The position numbers and the translations under genes are program-made. Below the pieces are notes generated by a model that was not told the DNA's origin, searched no databases, and saw nothing but the letters and a program-made list of their open reading frames with translations. A stretch of 64,000 bases of DNA, from NCBI RefSeq assembly GCF_009363555.1, contig NZ_CP045372.1:1623501-1687500 (forward strand), in the 5' to 3' direction. Every line of letters begins with the position of its first letter. Position 1 is the first letter of the stretch. Below, in pieces: positions 17,269 to 27,087 of the stretch. The DNA comes from Sulfitobacter sp. THAF37 (GTDB lineage: Bacteria > Pseudomonadota > Alphaproteobacteria > Rhodobacterales > Rhodobacteraceae).

Positions 17269-19184
17269 TGCGACACCTGCTGCGACGCGTTCTCGAAATA
17301 GAATTCGTCGATCCGGTGCACGCCGAAATGCGCGCCGGGTTCGAATGCCCAGATGGCCGTTTCGGGCACGTTGCGCAGGTCCTTGTTCACGACCACGGGC
17401 TGCGGCGCTTCGGACAGGATGCCGATGCCGAACTGCTGTTCGGCGTGGATGTCCAGCATCTCGGCCCAGATGGCGCGGCGTTCTTCGCGGTCGAAGGTGT
17501 GGTTCCAGGCATCGGACAGCGCCATCAGCCGCTGGGCCGCGGGCATGTCCGGTGGCTCTCCCACCTCGCCGCCGGATTGATAATACTGTCCCCATTTCGG
17601 CCAGGCAAAGAAGACCTGATCGGTCGGCGCGAGATAGCTGGGCGAGGTCGACGGCGAAGGCAGGCCGTTGTCCCAGCCGTACCATACCGCGGACATGGTC
17701 ACACCGGCGTAGACCCGGTTGCGCAGGATGTCGCGGTCAAGCGGGCGCATCACAAGTTTGATCCCGAGGTCGCGCCAGGTGTCGGTGACGATGGCCAGCG
17801 CATTCTCCACCTCCTGCCGCTCGCCTGCTGTCTCGATGATGAATTCCATCGGGCGGCCGTCGGGCAGTCTGCGCAGCCCGTCAGCCGTGCGTTCTGTCAG
17901 CCCCATCTCGTCGAGCAGGGCATTGGCCGCGTCGATATCCATGCCGGACCACATCTTCAGGTCATCGGGGTCGAAGAGCGAGCTGGAGGACAGGGCTGTC
18001 ATGCCGCCTTCGGCGGCGAGACCGAAATAGAGGGCGCGGTTGATCATGTGCCGGTCGATCCCGAGGCTGAGCGCCCGGCGGAAGCGTGCGTCGCGCATCA
18101 CGTCCCGCCAGACCGGGTCGTTGAAGTTGAGGTTGGGGTAGATGGCGATCTGGCTGGCCGCCCCGTTGCCCCAGAGCAGCGTGCGGTAGTTGCCGCCGTC
18201 CGCCTCGCCCTTCTTGAGCATGGAGATGTCGGGAAAGTCGAGGCCGCGTGCCTGCAGGTCGGCCTCGCCCGCATTGGCCTTGGCCGCGACCAGTCCACCG
18301 CCCACGATGCTCATCTCGACCACGTCGATATAGGGCAACTGCGTCCCGCGCGCGTCGATGCGGTGGTAATAGGGGTTGCGCACGAAGACCTGACGCGAGG
18401 TGGTGCCGCTGGCATTGATCCAGGGTTGCAGGGTCGGCTGTTGCGGATTGTCGAATTTGTACATGCTGTCGCGCCGGTTGTGCAGCGCGGCCCAGCTCTT
18501 GACCCGTGCCTTGCGGGTCTCACGCTTCAGCGCCTCGGGGTCGGCGAAATCGCCATGGAACTGCTTGAGGTAATGCGCGGGGCGGTAGATGAACGGCGGT
18601 GCCGCCTGCGCCAGCAGCGGCAGAAAGTTTGCGTTGGGCGTCGGCCATTCGAAGACGACGGTGTATTTGTCCGGAAAGGTCACACTGCCCAGAACGTCGT
18701 CGACATACATGAACTCCGGCGGACCGGTCGGCGTGATCTTGTCGTTGTTGGCGATGTTTTCCCACCAGTAGCGGAAGTCTTCCGAGGTGAAGGGGGCGCC
18801 GTCGGACCAGCGATGACCGGGCCGCAGGTGCATGGTGTACTTGCGATCGTCCTCGATCTCGATGTCGCGCAGGATGTCGGGGTAAAGGTCATAGCTGGTG
18901 TCGTAGCCGACCAGCCGGGCATAGCCGTAGATCACCATCTGGCGCACGTCCTTGGCACGCGACACCATGGTGCGCAGGGTGCCGCCCTGCTGGCCAAAGC
19001 TGCGGCCCTTGGCGGCAAGATCCACCACAAGCGGTGTTTCGGGGATCCGCTCCGCCACCGGGGGCAGGTCGCCGCGGTCGATTTCCATCTGCCAGAAGGA
19101 ACTTTCCCGCGGCTCCGGTTGCGGTTGGGCGGGGGCCGGCGGTGCCATCAGCAGCACCAGAAAAAGGGCAAGCAGGCTACGCAT
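17265..19184 (-). CDS. Extracellular solute-binding protein family 5 (peptide type)
   Basis: The 639 aa product has a signal peptide ([20 protein letters not shown]) and the SBP_bac_5 layout, including YDTSYDLYPDILRDIEIEDDRKYTMHLRPGHRWSDGAPFTSEDF (about residues 93-137), the usual signature region of peptide-binding proteins. It is large, like YejA-type proteins associated with microcin C or oligopeptide uptake. It overlaps the upstream ATPase by 8 nt and the downstream permease by 4 nt. The ligand is unknown; larger peptides or peptide-like molecules are likely. Confidence 0.92.
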   Translation of the reverse strand: MRSLLALFLVLLMAPPAPAQPQPEPRESSFWQMEIDRGDLPPVAERIPETPLVVDLAAKGRSFGQQGGTLRTMVSRAKDVRQMVIYGYARLVGYDTSYDLYPDILRDIEIEDDRKYTMHLRPGHRWSDGAPFTSEDFRYWWENIANNDKITPTGPPEFMYVDDVLGSVTFPDKYTVVFEWPTPNANFLPLLAQAAPPFIYRPAHYLKQFHGDFADPEALKRETRKARVKSWAALHNRRDSMYKFDNPQQPTLQPWINASGTTSRQVFVRNPYYHRIDARGTQLPYIDVVEMSIVGGGLVAAKANAGEADLQARGLDFPDISMLKKGEADGGNYRTLLWGNGAASQIAIYPNLNFNDPVWRDVMRDARFRRALSLGIDRHMINRALYFGLAAEGGMTALSSSSLFDPDDLKMWSGMDIDAANALLDEMGLTERTADGLRRLPDGRPMEFIIETAGERQEVENALAIVTDTWRDLGIKLVMRPLDRDILRNRVYAGVTMSAVWYGWDNGLPSPSTSPSYLAPTDQVFFAWPKWGQYYQSGGEVGEPPDMPAAQRLMALSDAWNHTFDREERRAIWAEMLDIHAEQQFGIGILSEAPQPVVVNKDLRNVPETAIWAFEPGAHFGVHRIDEFYFENASQQVSQ

Positions 19185-20946
19185 GGCATCTCACCATATG
19201 ACCGGGGTCCAATTCGCGCAGCAGGGGGGCGTCCGCCCCTTCGAAGCGGAACTGCTCGGGCCAGGTGGAGGGTGCGCCTGCGCCCTTGGCCACCAGTCCC
19301 AGGTCGATGGGCCGCGAGAGGTCCGGTTCCGGCTGTGCTGCGATCAGCGCCTGCGTGTAGGGATGACGCGGGTTGTAGAACAAGGTTTGTGGCGGGGCCT
19401 GTTCCACGATCACGCCAGCGCGCATCACCGCCACCTCGTCCGCGATGCGCGCGACAACGGCAAGGTCGTGACTGATGAAAAGGTAACTCAGCGCGGCGCG
19501 GTCGCGGATTTCTTCCAGCAGCGTCAGGATCTGGTCCTGCACTGACACGTCCAGCGCCGACGTCGGTTCGTCGCAGATCAGCAGCTTGGGATCGAGGGTC
19601 AGCGCCCGCGCGATTGACAGCCGCTGCCGTTGTCCGCCCGAAAAGGCATGCGGATACCGGCGCAGCATGTCCGGGTCCAATCCGACCCAGCGCAGCATCT
19701 CGGCGGCTTTCTCGCGTTGTTCCTGACGGGTGCCGATCCCGTGGATCTGCATGGGTTCCGACATGGCGCTCTGTACCCGCATCCGGGGCGACAACGAAGA
19801 ATAGGGGTCCTGGAACACCATCTGCGCCTGACGCTGAAAAGCGGTCCGTTGGTCGGGGGTCATGTCGTGCACGGGCAGGGGCGTATCGCCCCTGTCGGGG
19901 GTGAACAGCACCTCGCCGCCCGGATCGGGGCGTTCCGCCCCCAACGCGATGCGCGCGCAGGTCGTCTTTCCCGAGCCGCTTTCGCCGACGACCGCCAATG
20001 TCTTGCCGCGGATCACCTGCAGGTTCACGTCGCGGCAGGCCGCGACCGTCACCGGTTTGCGCCAGCCCCCGGCGCGCATGGTATAGGTCTTGGACACCTG
20101 CCGCAGGTCGAGAATGACATCCTTGTGGTCGAGCGCGCGGTCAGGCTGCCCGACTTCGGGAATCCGGGGCGCCGCGGCCAACAGCTTGCGGGTGTAGCCA
20201 TGCGCCGGGTCGCCCAGCACCTCATCCGCGCTGCCGCTTTCCATGACCCGGCCCCTGTTCATCACGACGACCCGCTGCGCCATGTTGGCGACGACACCCA
20301 GGTCGTGGGTGACAAGGATCACGGCCATGCCGGTTTCCTTCTGCAGGCTGCGGATCAGGCCAAGCACCTGCGCCTGCGTGGTGACATCCAGCGCCGTGGT
20401 GGGTTCGTCGGCGATCAGCAGTTCGGGCTCCGCCACCATTGCCATGGCGATCATCGCCCGCTGCCGCATGCCGCCCGACATTTCGAAGGGGTAGCTGCGC
20501 CAGGCGCGTTCGGGGTCGGCGAAACCGACCTTGTCGAATTGTTCCAACACCCGCCGCTTTGTCTCGGCCCGGCCGATGTTGCGGTGGACACGCAGCACTT
20601 CGCCCACCTGGTTGCCGAGGCGGTGCAACGGCGACAGCGAGCGCATCGGTTCCTGAAAGACCATCGCGATCCGGTTGCCCCGGATGCGCCGCATCTGGCG
20701 GTTCGAACAGGTCAGCAGGCCGACCTCTCTGTCCGGCTGGTGCAGGGTGATCGTCCCGTCCCGAAGCTGCGCGGTTTCCGGCAATATGCGCAGCACCGCG
20801 CGGCAGGTCAGTGTCTTTCCCGATCCGCTTTCCCCGACAAGGGCCAGGGTCTCGCCCGGGCGGACACGAAAGCTCACCCCGTCGACCACCGGCGGGGCGG
20901 AGCCGAAGCCTATGGTCAGCTTTTCAACGTCGAGCAGTGAGGTCAT
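19177..20946 (-). CDS. Fused dual ABC ATPase for oligopeptide uptake (YejF-like)
   Basis: The 589 aa protein carries two complete nucleotide-binding domains in tandem. Each has a Walker A GESGSGKT (near residues 37 and 345) and its own signature (MSGGMRQR and FSGGQRQR) and Walker B (LIADEPT, LICDEPT). This fused form is typical of YejF/GsiA, where one polypeptide energises the permease pair. The ATG at 20946 is chosen for an AGGA box 5 nt further upstream; another ATG lies two codons earlier. It is the first gene of the four-gene ABC operon, an order (F-A-B-E) different from E. coli yejABEF. Confidence 0.93.
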   Translation of the reverse strand: MTSLLDVEKLTIGFGSAPPVVDGVSFRVRPGETLALVGESGSGKTLTCRAVLRILPETAQLRDGTITLHQPDREVGLLTCSNRQMRRIRGNRIAMVFQEPMRSLSPLHRLGNQVGEVLRVHRNIGRAETKRRVLEQFDKVGFADPERAWRSYPFEMSGGMRQRAMIAMAMVAEPELLIADEPTTALDVTTQAQVLGLIRSLQKETGMAVILVTHDLGVVANMAQRVVVMNRGRVMESGSADEVLGDPAHGYTRKLLAAAPRIPEVGQPDRALDHKDVILDLRQVSKTYTMRAGGWRKPVTVAACRDVNLQVIRGKTLAVVGESGSGKTTCARIALGAERPDPGGEVLFTPDRGDTPLPVHDMTPDQRTAFQRQAQMVFQDPYSSLSPRMRVQSAMSEPMQIHGIGTRQEQREKAAEMLRWVGLDPDMLRRYPHAFSGGQRQRLSIARALTLDPKLLICDEPTSALDVSVQDQILTLLEEIRDRAALSYLFISHDLAVVARIADEVAVMRAGVIVEQAPPQTLFYNPRHPYTQALIAAQPEPDLSRPIDLGLVAKGAGAPSTWPEQFRFEGADAPLLRELDPGHMVRCHA

Positions 20947-21093
20947 CAGCATCCTGTAAAGGCGGTGGGGCCGCCATACGGAGTGAAACCTATTCCGTGC
21001 CGCAGGTCCAGAGCCGCGGTCAACCAGCCGCGAAAGCTTCACATTCCACATTGTCTGCGCCATGTAGGGCGGGCAACGCTACAGGAGAAATGC

Positions 21094-21576
21094 ATGAGCC
21101 GCCTGGATGTCTTTATCAACCGCATGGTGTCGCAGCGGGCGTGTCTGGATCATGCTGCGGCGCTGACTGCGCATCTTGACGGCCCGGTGTTCGAACTGGG
21201 TCTCGGCAATGGCCGCACCTACCACCACATGCGCGAGACGATGACGGGGCGCGAGATCTACGTTTTCGAACGTGCCGTGGCCGCGCACCCGGACAGCACC
21301 CCGCCGGACGACATGCTGATTCTCGGCGACGTGCGCGACACGCTGCCCGCCGCCCTTGCGCGCTTCGGCCCCACGGCGGCGCTGATCCATGCGGACCTGG
21401 GGGGCCACAACCTCGAAAAGAACGACGCCTTCGCGCGGCTGGTCTCTCCGCTGATCGAGCCGCTGGTCGCCGCCGGCGGGCTGATGGTATCCTCGGACAG
21501 GATGTACTTTGAGCGGCTGCAGGAGCAGGACCTGCCACCCGATGCCGTGCCGGGACGCTGCTTCATCTACGGCTAG
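21094..21576 (+). CDS. Small class I SAM-dependent methyltransferase-like protein (second copy)
   Basis: The 160 aa product is a clear relative of the protein at 4870-5346. It shares LGLGNGRTYHHMRE (motif I), a shift to VFERAVAAHP, and the C-terminal LVSPLIEPLVAAGGLMVSSDRMYFERL. The start ATG follows AGGAGA by about 5 nt; the frame is open upstream but without recognisable sequence. Unlike its relative it stands alone, divergent from the oligopeptide ABC operon. The substrate is unknown. Confidence 0.82.
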   Translation: MSRLDVFINRMVSQRACLDHAAALTAHLDGPVFELGLGNGRTYHHMRETMTGREIYVFERAVAAHPDSTPPDDMLILGDVRDTLPAALARFGPTAALIHADLGGHNLEKNDAFARLVSPLIEPLVAAGGLMVSSDRMYFERLQEQDLPPDAVPGRCFIYG

Positions 21577-21617
21577 GACGGTCGGCGGACCGTATCAGAG
21601 GGCAATATGACGTTACG

Positions 21618-21644
21618 GCGCTTGTGGCATGACCCCACAAGCGC
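21618..21644 (+). terminator. Perfect hairpin after the methyltransferase gene
   Basis: Arms GCGCTTGTGG and CCACAAGCGC enclose a 7-nt loop, 42 nt after the stop codon. There is no clear T-run, so it could be a Rho-aided terminator or a processing structure. Confidence 0.45.
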
Positions 21645-21696
21645 GGGAGTTTCCGCTTGTGCCTTTCTGAGCGCGAAACTATCTTGCGCGTGAATT

Positions 21697-21717
21697 CTGC
21701 GGAACGTCGTTCTGCAG
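21697..21717. promoter_or_regulatory. Candidate IclR operator dyad
   Basis: CTGCGGAAC-GTC-GTTCTGCAG has 8 of 9 matching positions in its arms and lies 34 nt before the GTG start of the IclR-family gene. IclR proteins usually bind such short-spaced dyads and often control themselves. Confidence 0.45.
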
Positions 21718-21750
21718 CGCGAAATACCGGGGAGGGGGAACAGGCTTGTC

Positions 21751-22605
21751 GTGGATCTGCGCAGCGCCGACATCTGGTCAAGGCCGAAAACGGGCCGGGA
21801 AGCGCCCTTGCCGATGACAGCCGCACATACAGGTCCCTGTGATCCCGATCGCAAGTTCGCCACTACGCTGGCACGCGGTCTGGGTGTCTTGCGCGCCTTT
21901 CGCGCCAGCGACCGTGGGCTGACCCATGCCGAAATCGCCGCGCGCACCGGCCTGCCGAAACCGACCGTGTCGCGGCTGACCTATACGCTGTGCGAACTTG
22001 GCTATCTCGCACATGGCGGGCGCAACGAACGGTTCCGCCTTGGCCCCGCAGCGGTAACGCTGGGGTCGGTCGCGGGGCTGTCGGTCGGCTTTGTCGATCG
22101 GGCCTCTGCGCAGCTGCAGGCGCTTGCGGATCGCACCGGCACGCTGGCGGTCATCGCGGTGCGTGACGGGGCGCGCATGCTGCTGGCCAAGACATGGCGG
22201 CCCAAGGGGCCATCGACCCTCTGGCTGGAGCCGGGGCACAGAACACCGGTGTTGGGGTCCTCTTCGGGCATGGCCGTGCTTGCGGCGATGGACCGCGACA
22301 GCTTTGCGGCGCTTGACGATCACGGCGCGCTTGCGTCGTTCCGGCAACAGGGGCTGGACCAGCTGGCGGACCGGGGCTTTGCCATCGTGCCTCGGGGCCA
22401 GAGCTACACCCGCACTGTCAACGCGGTCAGCGTGCCCTACTTTGCGCAGGAGTTTTGCGAATCCGTTGCCTTTACCTGTGGTGCTTCGCCACGTGACCTG
22501 ACAGCCGACCGGATGCTGGCCGAGGTCGGCCCCGCCCTGCGGGACACCGTGTGCGCGCTGCAGCGGGACGCCGGAAATGCCTGCGCGCCGGTGCGGCACA
22601 GATAA
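21751..22605 (+). CDS. IclR-family transcriptional regulator
   Basis: The 284 aa product has an N-terminal winged helix (LARGLGVLRAFRASDRGLTHAEIAARTGLPKPTVSRLTYTLCELGYL, about residues 41-86) and a C-terminal effector-binding domain of the IclR type. The GTG at 21751 follows GGGAGGGGGAA; an ATG 21 codons later also fits the family length. It lies 18 nt upstream of the fadJ/pimF-like gene on the same strand. It is therefore the probable regulator of the acyl-CoA operon, sensing an acid or CoA-ester intermediate. Confidence 0.9.
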   Translation: MDLRSADIWSRPKTGREAPLPMTAAHTGPCDPDRKFATTLARGLGVLRAFRASDRGLTHAEIAARTGLPKPTVSRLTYTLCELGYLAHGGRNERFRLGPAAVTLGSVAGLSVGFVDRASAQLQALADRTGTLAVIAVRDGARMLLAKTWRPKGPSTLWLEPGHRTPVLGSSSGMAVLAAMDRDSFAALDDHGALASFRQQGLDQLADRGFAIVPRGQSYTRTVNAVSVPYFAQEFCESVAFTCGASPRDLTADRMLAEVGPALRDTVCALQRDAGNACAPVRHR

Positions 22606-22623
22606 GAATTCAAGGAGACCCAT

Positions 22624-24717
22624 ATGACCGACAAGATCGACTATTCCCGCCAGGACGACATCGCCGTGCTGCGCATCCAGAATCCTCCGGTCAATGCGCT
22701 GTCGCAGGCCGTGCGTCAGGGCCTGTCCGACGCGATGGACCGCGCTGAGGCCGAAGACGGCGTGAAGGCGGTCCTGATCGTGGGAGAGGGCAGAGCCTTT
22801 ATCGCGGGCGCCGACATCACCGAGTTCGGCAAACCGCCGCAGGAACCCTTTCTGCCGGACCTCTGCACAAGGATCGAAGGCTCGCCGCTGCTGGTCGTGG
22901 CCTCCATGCATGGGGTGTCGCTGGGCGGCGGGCTTGAGGTCGCGCTGGGCGCGCATTACCGGATCGCGCAGCCCGACGCGCGGGTGGGCCTGCCGGAGGT
23001 ACACCTGGGCCTGATCCCCGGTGCCGGCGGGACCCAGCGCGTGCCGCGCCTGACCGGCGCCGAAAAGGCGATTGATATCATCACGTCGGGCCGACAGGTC
23101 AAGGCGGACGAGGCCAAGGAGCTGGGCCTGATCGACCGCGTGTCCGAAGGCGACCCCGAAGCGGTGGGGCTGGCCTATGTGCGCGAGCTTCTCAGCTCGG
23201 GCGCGCCGCGGCGTCCGGTCAGCGAACTGCCCGCACCCGAACCGATCGACTGGGACGCCACCTATGACGCGGTGCTCAAGAAGGGTCGGGGCCAGATCAG
23301 CCCCGCCACCGCAGTACGTGCGGTGCAGGACAGTGCCGAACAGCCCTTTGCCGAAGGCATGAAGCGCGAGCGGGCGCATTTCATGGATCTCATGCAGACC
23401 GACCAGCGCAAAGGCATGATCCACGCCTTCTTTAACGAACGCGCGGTGGGCAACCTGCCTGAACTCAAGGGGGTGGAGCCCCGCGCGCTGCAATCCGTCG
23501 GCATCATCGGCGGCGGCACGATGGGGGCTGGCATCGCCACGGCGGCCCTGCTGGCGGGTCTCAACGTCATCCTGATCGAGATGAAGCAGGAGGCGGCGGA
23601 TGCCGCGCGCGAGCGCATCGCGGGCAACCTTCAGGGCGCGGTCAAGCGCGGCAAGCTGTCCGAAAGCCGCTACGAGGCCATCATGACGACCGGGCTGGAG
23701 GTGTCGGTCAACTACGACAGCCTGCGCGACGTCGATCTGGTGGTCGAGGCGGTGTTCGAGGACATGGCCGTCAAGCGCGAGGTCTTCGGTAAACTCGATG
23801 CCGTCTGCAAACCCGGCTGCGTGCTGGCGACGAACACCTCCTATCTCGATGTGAACGAGATCGCCGCCTCCACCTCGCGTCCCGAAGATGTGATCGGCCT
23901 GCACTTCTTCTCGCCCGCGCATGTGATGAAGCTGCTGGAGGTCGTGGTGGCCGACAAGACCGCGCCGGATGTGGTCGCCACCGGCTTTGCTCTGGGCAAG
24001 ATGCTGGGCAAGGTCAGCGTGCGCGCGGGCGTCTGCGACGGTTTCATCGGCAATCGCATTCTGGCGGTCTACCGGACCGCGGCGGATCACATGGTGCTGG
24101 ACGGGGCGTCGCCCTTCCAGATCGACAAGGCGCTGACCGACTTCGGTTTTGCCATGGGGCCCTTTGCCGTGGCCGACCTTGCGGGGCTCGACATCGGCTG
24201 GGCCACGCGCAAGCGCAAGGCGCCGCACCGCCATCCGGAGGAACGTGTACCCGCCTACATCGACAGGCTCTGCGAACAGGGCCATTTCGGCCAGAAGACC
24301 GGCGAGGGCTACTACATTTACGAGAAGGGCAAGCGCGGCGGCACGCCGAACCCGAAGATCGGCGAACTGGTGGCCGAGGAACAGGCCGAGCGCGGAATTA
24401 CGCCACGTGAATTCACCGACGAGGAGATTGTGCGGCGCTATATGTGTGCGATGGTGAACGAAGCGGCCAAGGTCGTTGGCGAAGGCATCGCGCGCCGTCC
24501 CCTGGACGTCGATATGACGCTGCTCTTCGGCTACGGCTTTCCGCGGTTCTGGGGAGGACCGATGAAATGGGCGGACATCCAGGGGCTGGACAATGTGCTG
24601 GCCGACATCGAACGCTATGCGCAGGAGGATGCGTGGTTCTGGCAGCCCGCACCGCTGCTCAAGAAACTCGTGGCCGAGGGCCAGACATTTGACGATCTCA
24701 ACAAGGCCGCATCGTGA
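22624..24717 (+). CDS. Bifunctional enoyl-CoA hydratase / 3-hydroxyacyl-CoA dehydrogenase (PimF/FadJ-like)
   Basis: The 697 aa fusion begins with a crotonase domain: GRAFIAGADITEF forms the oxyanion region and PEVHLGLIPGAGGTQR carries the catalytic glutamate. The NAD-binding 3-hydroxyacyl-CoA dehydrogenase domain starts near residue 295 (VGIIGGGTMGAGIATAALLAGLNVILIE), with the catalytic His in GLHFFSPAHVMKLLE and a duplicated C-terminal domain. It catalyses two successive beta-oxidation steps. AAGGAGACC precedes the ATG. The following two acyl-CoA dehydrogenases make a PimF-like role in dicarboxyl-CoA degradation plausible. Confidence 0.93.
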   Translation: MTDKIDYSRQDDIAVLRIQNPPVNALSQAVRQGLSDAMDRAEAEDGVKAVLIVGEGRAFIAGADITEFGKPPQEPFLPDLCTRIEGSPLLVVASMHGVSLGGGLEVALGAHYRIAQPDARVGLPEVHLGLIPGAGGTQRVPRLTGAEKAIDIITSGRQVKADEAKELGLIDRVSEGDPEAVGLAYVRELLSSGAPRRPVSELPAPEPIDWDATYDAVLKKGRGQISPATAVRAVQDSAEQPFAEGMKRERAHFMDLMQTDQRKGMIHAFFNERAVGNLPELKGVEPRALQSVGIIGGGTMGAGIATAALLAGLNVILIEMKQEAADAARERIAGNLQGAVKRGKLSESRYEAIMTTGLEVSVNYDSLRDVDLVVEAVFEDMAVKREVFGKLDAVCKPGCVLATNTSYLDVNEIAASTSRPEDVIGLHFFSPAHVMKLLEVVVADKTAPDVVATGFALGKMLGKVSVRAGVCDGFIGNRILAVYRTAADHMVLDGASPFQIDKALTDFGFAMGPFAVADLAGLDIGWATRKRKAPHRHPEERVPAYIDRLCEQGHFGQKTGEGYYIYEKGKRGGTPNPKIGELVAEEQAERGITPREFTDEEIVRRYMCAMVNEAAKVVGEGIARRPLDVDMTLLFGYGFPRFWGGPMKWADIQGLDNVLADIERYAQEDAWFWQPAPLLKKLVAEGQTFDDLNKAAS

Positions 24718-24756
24718 CAGCGCGCGGCATGACGATTGACCGATAGGAGCACCGAC

Positions 24757-25950
24757 ATGGATCTGAGCTATTCCGACGAAGAAAAGGCCTTCCGCGAGGA
24801 AGTCCGGAGCTTTCTCAAAGAAAAACTGCCCAAGGAGCTGAGCGACAAGGTGCGCGGCGGCGACGAGTTGGGCAAAGCCGACATCGAACGCTGGCACGCG
24901 ATCCTGAACGAGAAGGGATGGCTCGCGCCGAACTGGCCCAAGAAGTTCGGCGGGGCCGAGTGGAACGCGGTGCAGCGCCACATCTTCGAAGAAGAGGCCG
25001 CCGCCCATCACGCGCCGCGCATCGTCCCTTTCGGGCTGTCGATGCTGGCCCCCGTGTTGCAGAAGTTCGGGTCAAAGGAACAGCAGGACTACTGGCTGCC
25101 GCGTATCCTGTCGGGCGAAGACTGGTGGTGTCAGGGATACTCCGAACCCGGCGCCGGGTCCGACCTTGCCTCGCTCAAGACGACGGCGGTGCGCGACGGG
25201 GACCACTACATCGTCAACGGTCAGAAGACCTGGACCACGCTGGGCCAGCACGCCAACATGATCTTCTGCCTGGTGCGCACCGACAAGGAGGTCAAGCAGC
25301 AAGAGGGCATCTCTTTCCTGCTGATCGACATGGACACACCCGGCATCGAAGTGCGCCCGATCGTCCTTCTGGACGGCGGCGCCGAGGTGAACGAGGTCTT
25401 CTTCAACGATGTGAAGGTCCCGGCCGAGAACCTCGTGGGTGAGGAAAACAAGGGCTGGACCTATGCCAAGTACCTGCTCACGCACGAACGCACCAACATC
25501 GCGGGCGTGGGCTTTTCCCAGGCCGGTCTGACGGCGGTCAAGCGTATCGCCAAGGCCGAGATGGCAGGCGGCAAGCCATTGATCCAGAACCCGCATTTCG
25601 CGGCCCGTCTGGCGCAGGTGGAGATTGACCTGCAGGCCATGTCCACCACCAACCTGCGCATCATCTCCAAGGCGGCGGCGGGTACGGCGCCGGGGGTGGA
25701 ATCCTCCATGCTCAAGGTCAAGGGGACGATCATCCGGCAGGAAATCAACGATCTCGCGCGCCGGGCCGCGGGGGCCTATGCGATGCCCTTCGCCTCTGAG
25801 GCGATCGAAGGGTCGAACGCAGGTCTGCCCGACCCCCTTGCGGCGGGACCGGTGGCCGCGCAGTACTTCAACAACCGCAAGCTGTCGATCTTTGGCGGCT
25901 CCAACGAAATCCAGCGTGGCATCATCGCCAAGGTCACGATGGGAGGATAA
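24757..25950 (+). CDS. Acyl-CoA dehydrogenase, PimC-like large subunit
   Basis: The 397 aa flavoprotein shows the acyl-CoA dehydrogenase middle domain (WWCQGYSEPGAGSDLASLKTTA) and the C-terminal helical domain ending FGGSNEIQRGIIAK, the FAD/adenosine-binding signature. The ATG at 24757 is chosen for AGGAGC seven nt upstream; an earlier ATG gives an atypical extension. It pairs with the next dehydrogenase, as PimC pairs with PimD for pimeloyl-CoA. Substrate assignment is by arrangement only. Confidence 0.92.
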   Translation: MDLSYSDEEKAFREEVRSFLKEKLPKELSDKVRGGDELGKADIERWHAILNEKGWLAPNWPKKFGGAEWNAVQRHIFEEEAAAHHAPRIVPFGLSMLAPVLQKFGSKEQQDYWLPRILSGEDWWCQGYSEPGAGSDLASLKTTAVRDGDHYIVNGQKTWTTLGQHANMIFCLVRTDKEVKQQEGISFLLIDMDTPGIEVRPIVLLDGGAEVNEVFFNDVKVPAENLVGEENKGWTYAKYLLTHERTNIAGVGFSQAGLTAVKRIAKAEMAGGKPLIQNPHFAARLAQVEIDLQAMSTTNLRIISKAAAGTAPGVESSMLKVKGTIIRQEINDLARRAAGAYAMPFASEAIEGSNAGLPDPLAAGPVAAQYFNNRKLSIFGGSNEIQRGIIAKVTMGG

Positions 25951-25953
25951 CTG

Positions 25954-27087
25954 ATGAATTTCGAGCTGACTGAAGAACGCCAGATGCTGCAGGACACCCT
26001 GCGCCGCTATCTGCGCGAGAAATACGATACCGCCACCCGCAACAAGATCATCGCCAGCGAAACGGGCTACAGCGCCGAGATCTGGGCCGAACTGGCCGAG
26101 CTGGGCGTGATCGGCGCGCTGTTCACCGAAGAGCAGGGCGGATTCGGCGGCAAGGGCTTCGACATCACCACGGTGTTCGAGGAACTGGGCCGCGCGGGCG
26201 TGGTCGAACCTTTCCTCGATACCGGTGTGCTGGCCGGGGGCCTGATCGCGGATCTTGGCACCGACGACCAGAAGGCGCATGTGGAAGAGATCATCGCGGG
26301 CAGCCTGCAACTGGCTTTCGCCCACGGCGAGCCGACCAGCCGGTATGACCTGAACCGCGTGCAGACCTCGGCAAAGACCGATGGCGACGACATCGTGCTG
26401 AACGGGCACAAGGCCGTCGTGGTCAACGCCGAAGCCGCCGACATGCTGGTCGTTTCGGCCCGCGAAAGCGGCGAGCCGGGCGACGACGACGGCATCTCGC
26501 TGTTTCTGGTGCCGGCGGATACCAAGGGCGTGACCGTCCAGGGCTATGCCCTTCTGGCCGGTGGCCGCGCCGCCGAGGTCATGCTGGACGACGTGAAGGT
26601 TCCCGCCTCTGCCCGTCTGGGTGCGGCGGGCAAGGCCTTTTCGGCCATCGAGGCTCGGGTGGCCGCCGCGTCTGTCGCGCAGGTGGCTGAAACGCTCGGT
26701 GCGATGGAAACCGCGACCAAGCTGACCAAGGAGTACCTTGGCACGCGCAAGCAGTTTGGCCGCCCCATCGGCAGCTTCCAGGCGCTGGCGCACCGCATGT
26801 CCGACCTGCTGATCGAGATGGAGCAGGCGCGCTCTGCCGTGATCAATGCGGCAGGCCACCTGGACGCCGACCGCGCGATCCGCGAAAGCCATGTCTCTGC
26901 GGCCAAGAACCTGATGGGCCGTGCGGGCCGTCTGGTGGCAGAGGATTCGATCCAGATGCACGGCGGTATTGCCATGACGCAGGAATACGAACTTGCGCAT
27001 ATCGCCAAGCGGATCGTGATGGCCGACCATCGCTTTGGAGATACCGACCACCATCTGGAGCGTTTCATTGCCCTCTCCGCAGCCTGA
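25954..27087 (+). CDS. Acyl-CoA dehydrogenase, PimD-like small subunit
   Basis: This 377 aa paralogue of the acyl-CoA dehydrogenase fold starts MNFELTEERQMLQDTLRRYLREKYD, contains a diverged middle domain (QLAFAHGEPTSRYDL), and ends with the conserved helix MHGGIAMTQEYELAHIAKRI. The tandem of a canonical and a diverged dehydrogenase matches pimC-pimD and other heteromeric ACADs. It starts 3 nt after its partner and its end appears to overlap the thioesterase gene. Confidence 0.91.
   Translation: MNFELTEERQMLQDTLRRYLREKYDTATRNKIIASETGYSAEIWAELAELGVIGALFTEEQGGFGGKGFDITTVFEELGRAGVVEPFLDTGVLAGGLIADLGTDDQKAHVEEIIAGSLQLAFAHGEPTSRYDLNRVQTSAKTDGDDIVLNGHKAVVVNAEAADMLVVSARESGEPGDDDGISLFLVPADTKGVTVQGYALLAGGRAAEVMLDDVKVPASARLGAAGKAFSAIEARVAAASVAQVAETLGAMETATKLTKEYLGTRKQFGRPIGSFQALAHRMSDLLIEMEQARSAVINAAGHLDADRAIRESHVSAAKNLMGRAGRLVAEDSIQMHGGIAMTQEYELAHIAKRIVMADHRFGDTDHHLERFIALSAA

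Noticed and set aside
21778..25011. A 1077-codon open frame antisense to the IclR and PimF-like genes
   Set aside because: High GC leaves the antisense frame of real genes open. The translation is His/Gln/Arg-rich and low in family signatures, while the plus-strand genes have clear motifs and ribosome sites.
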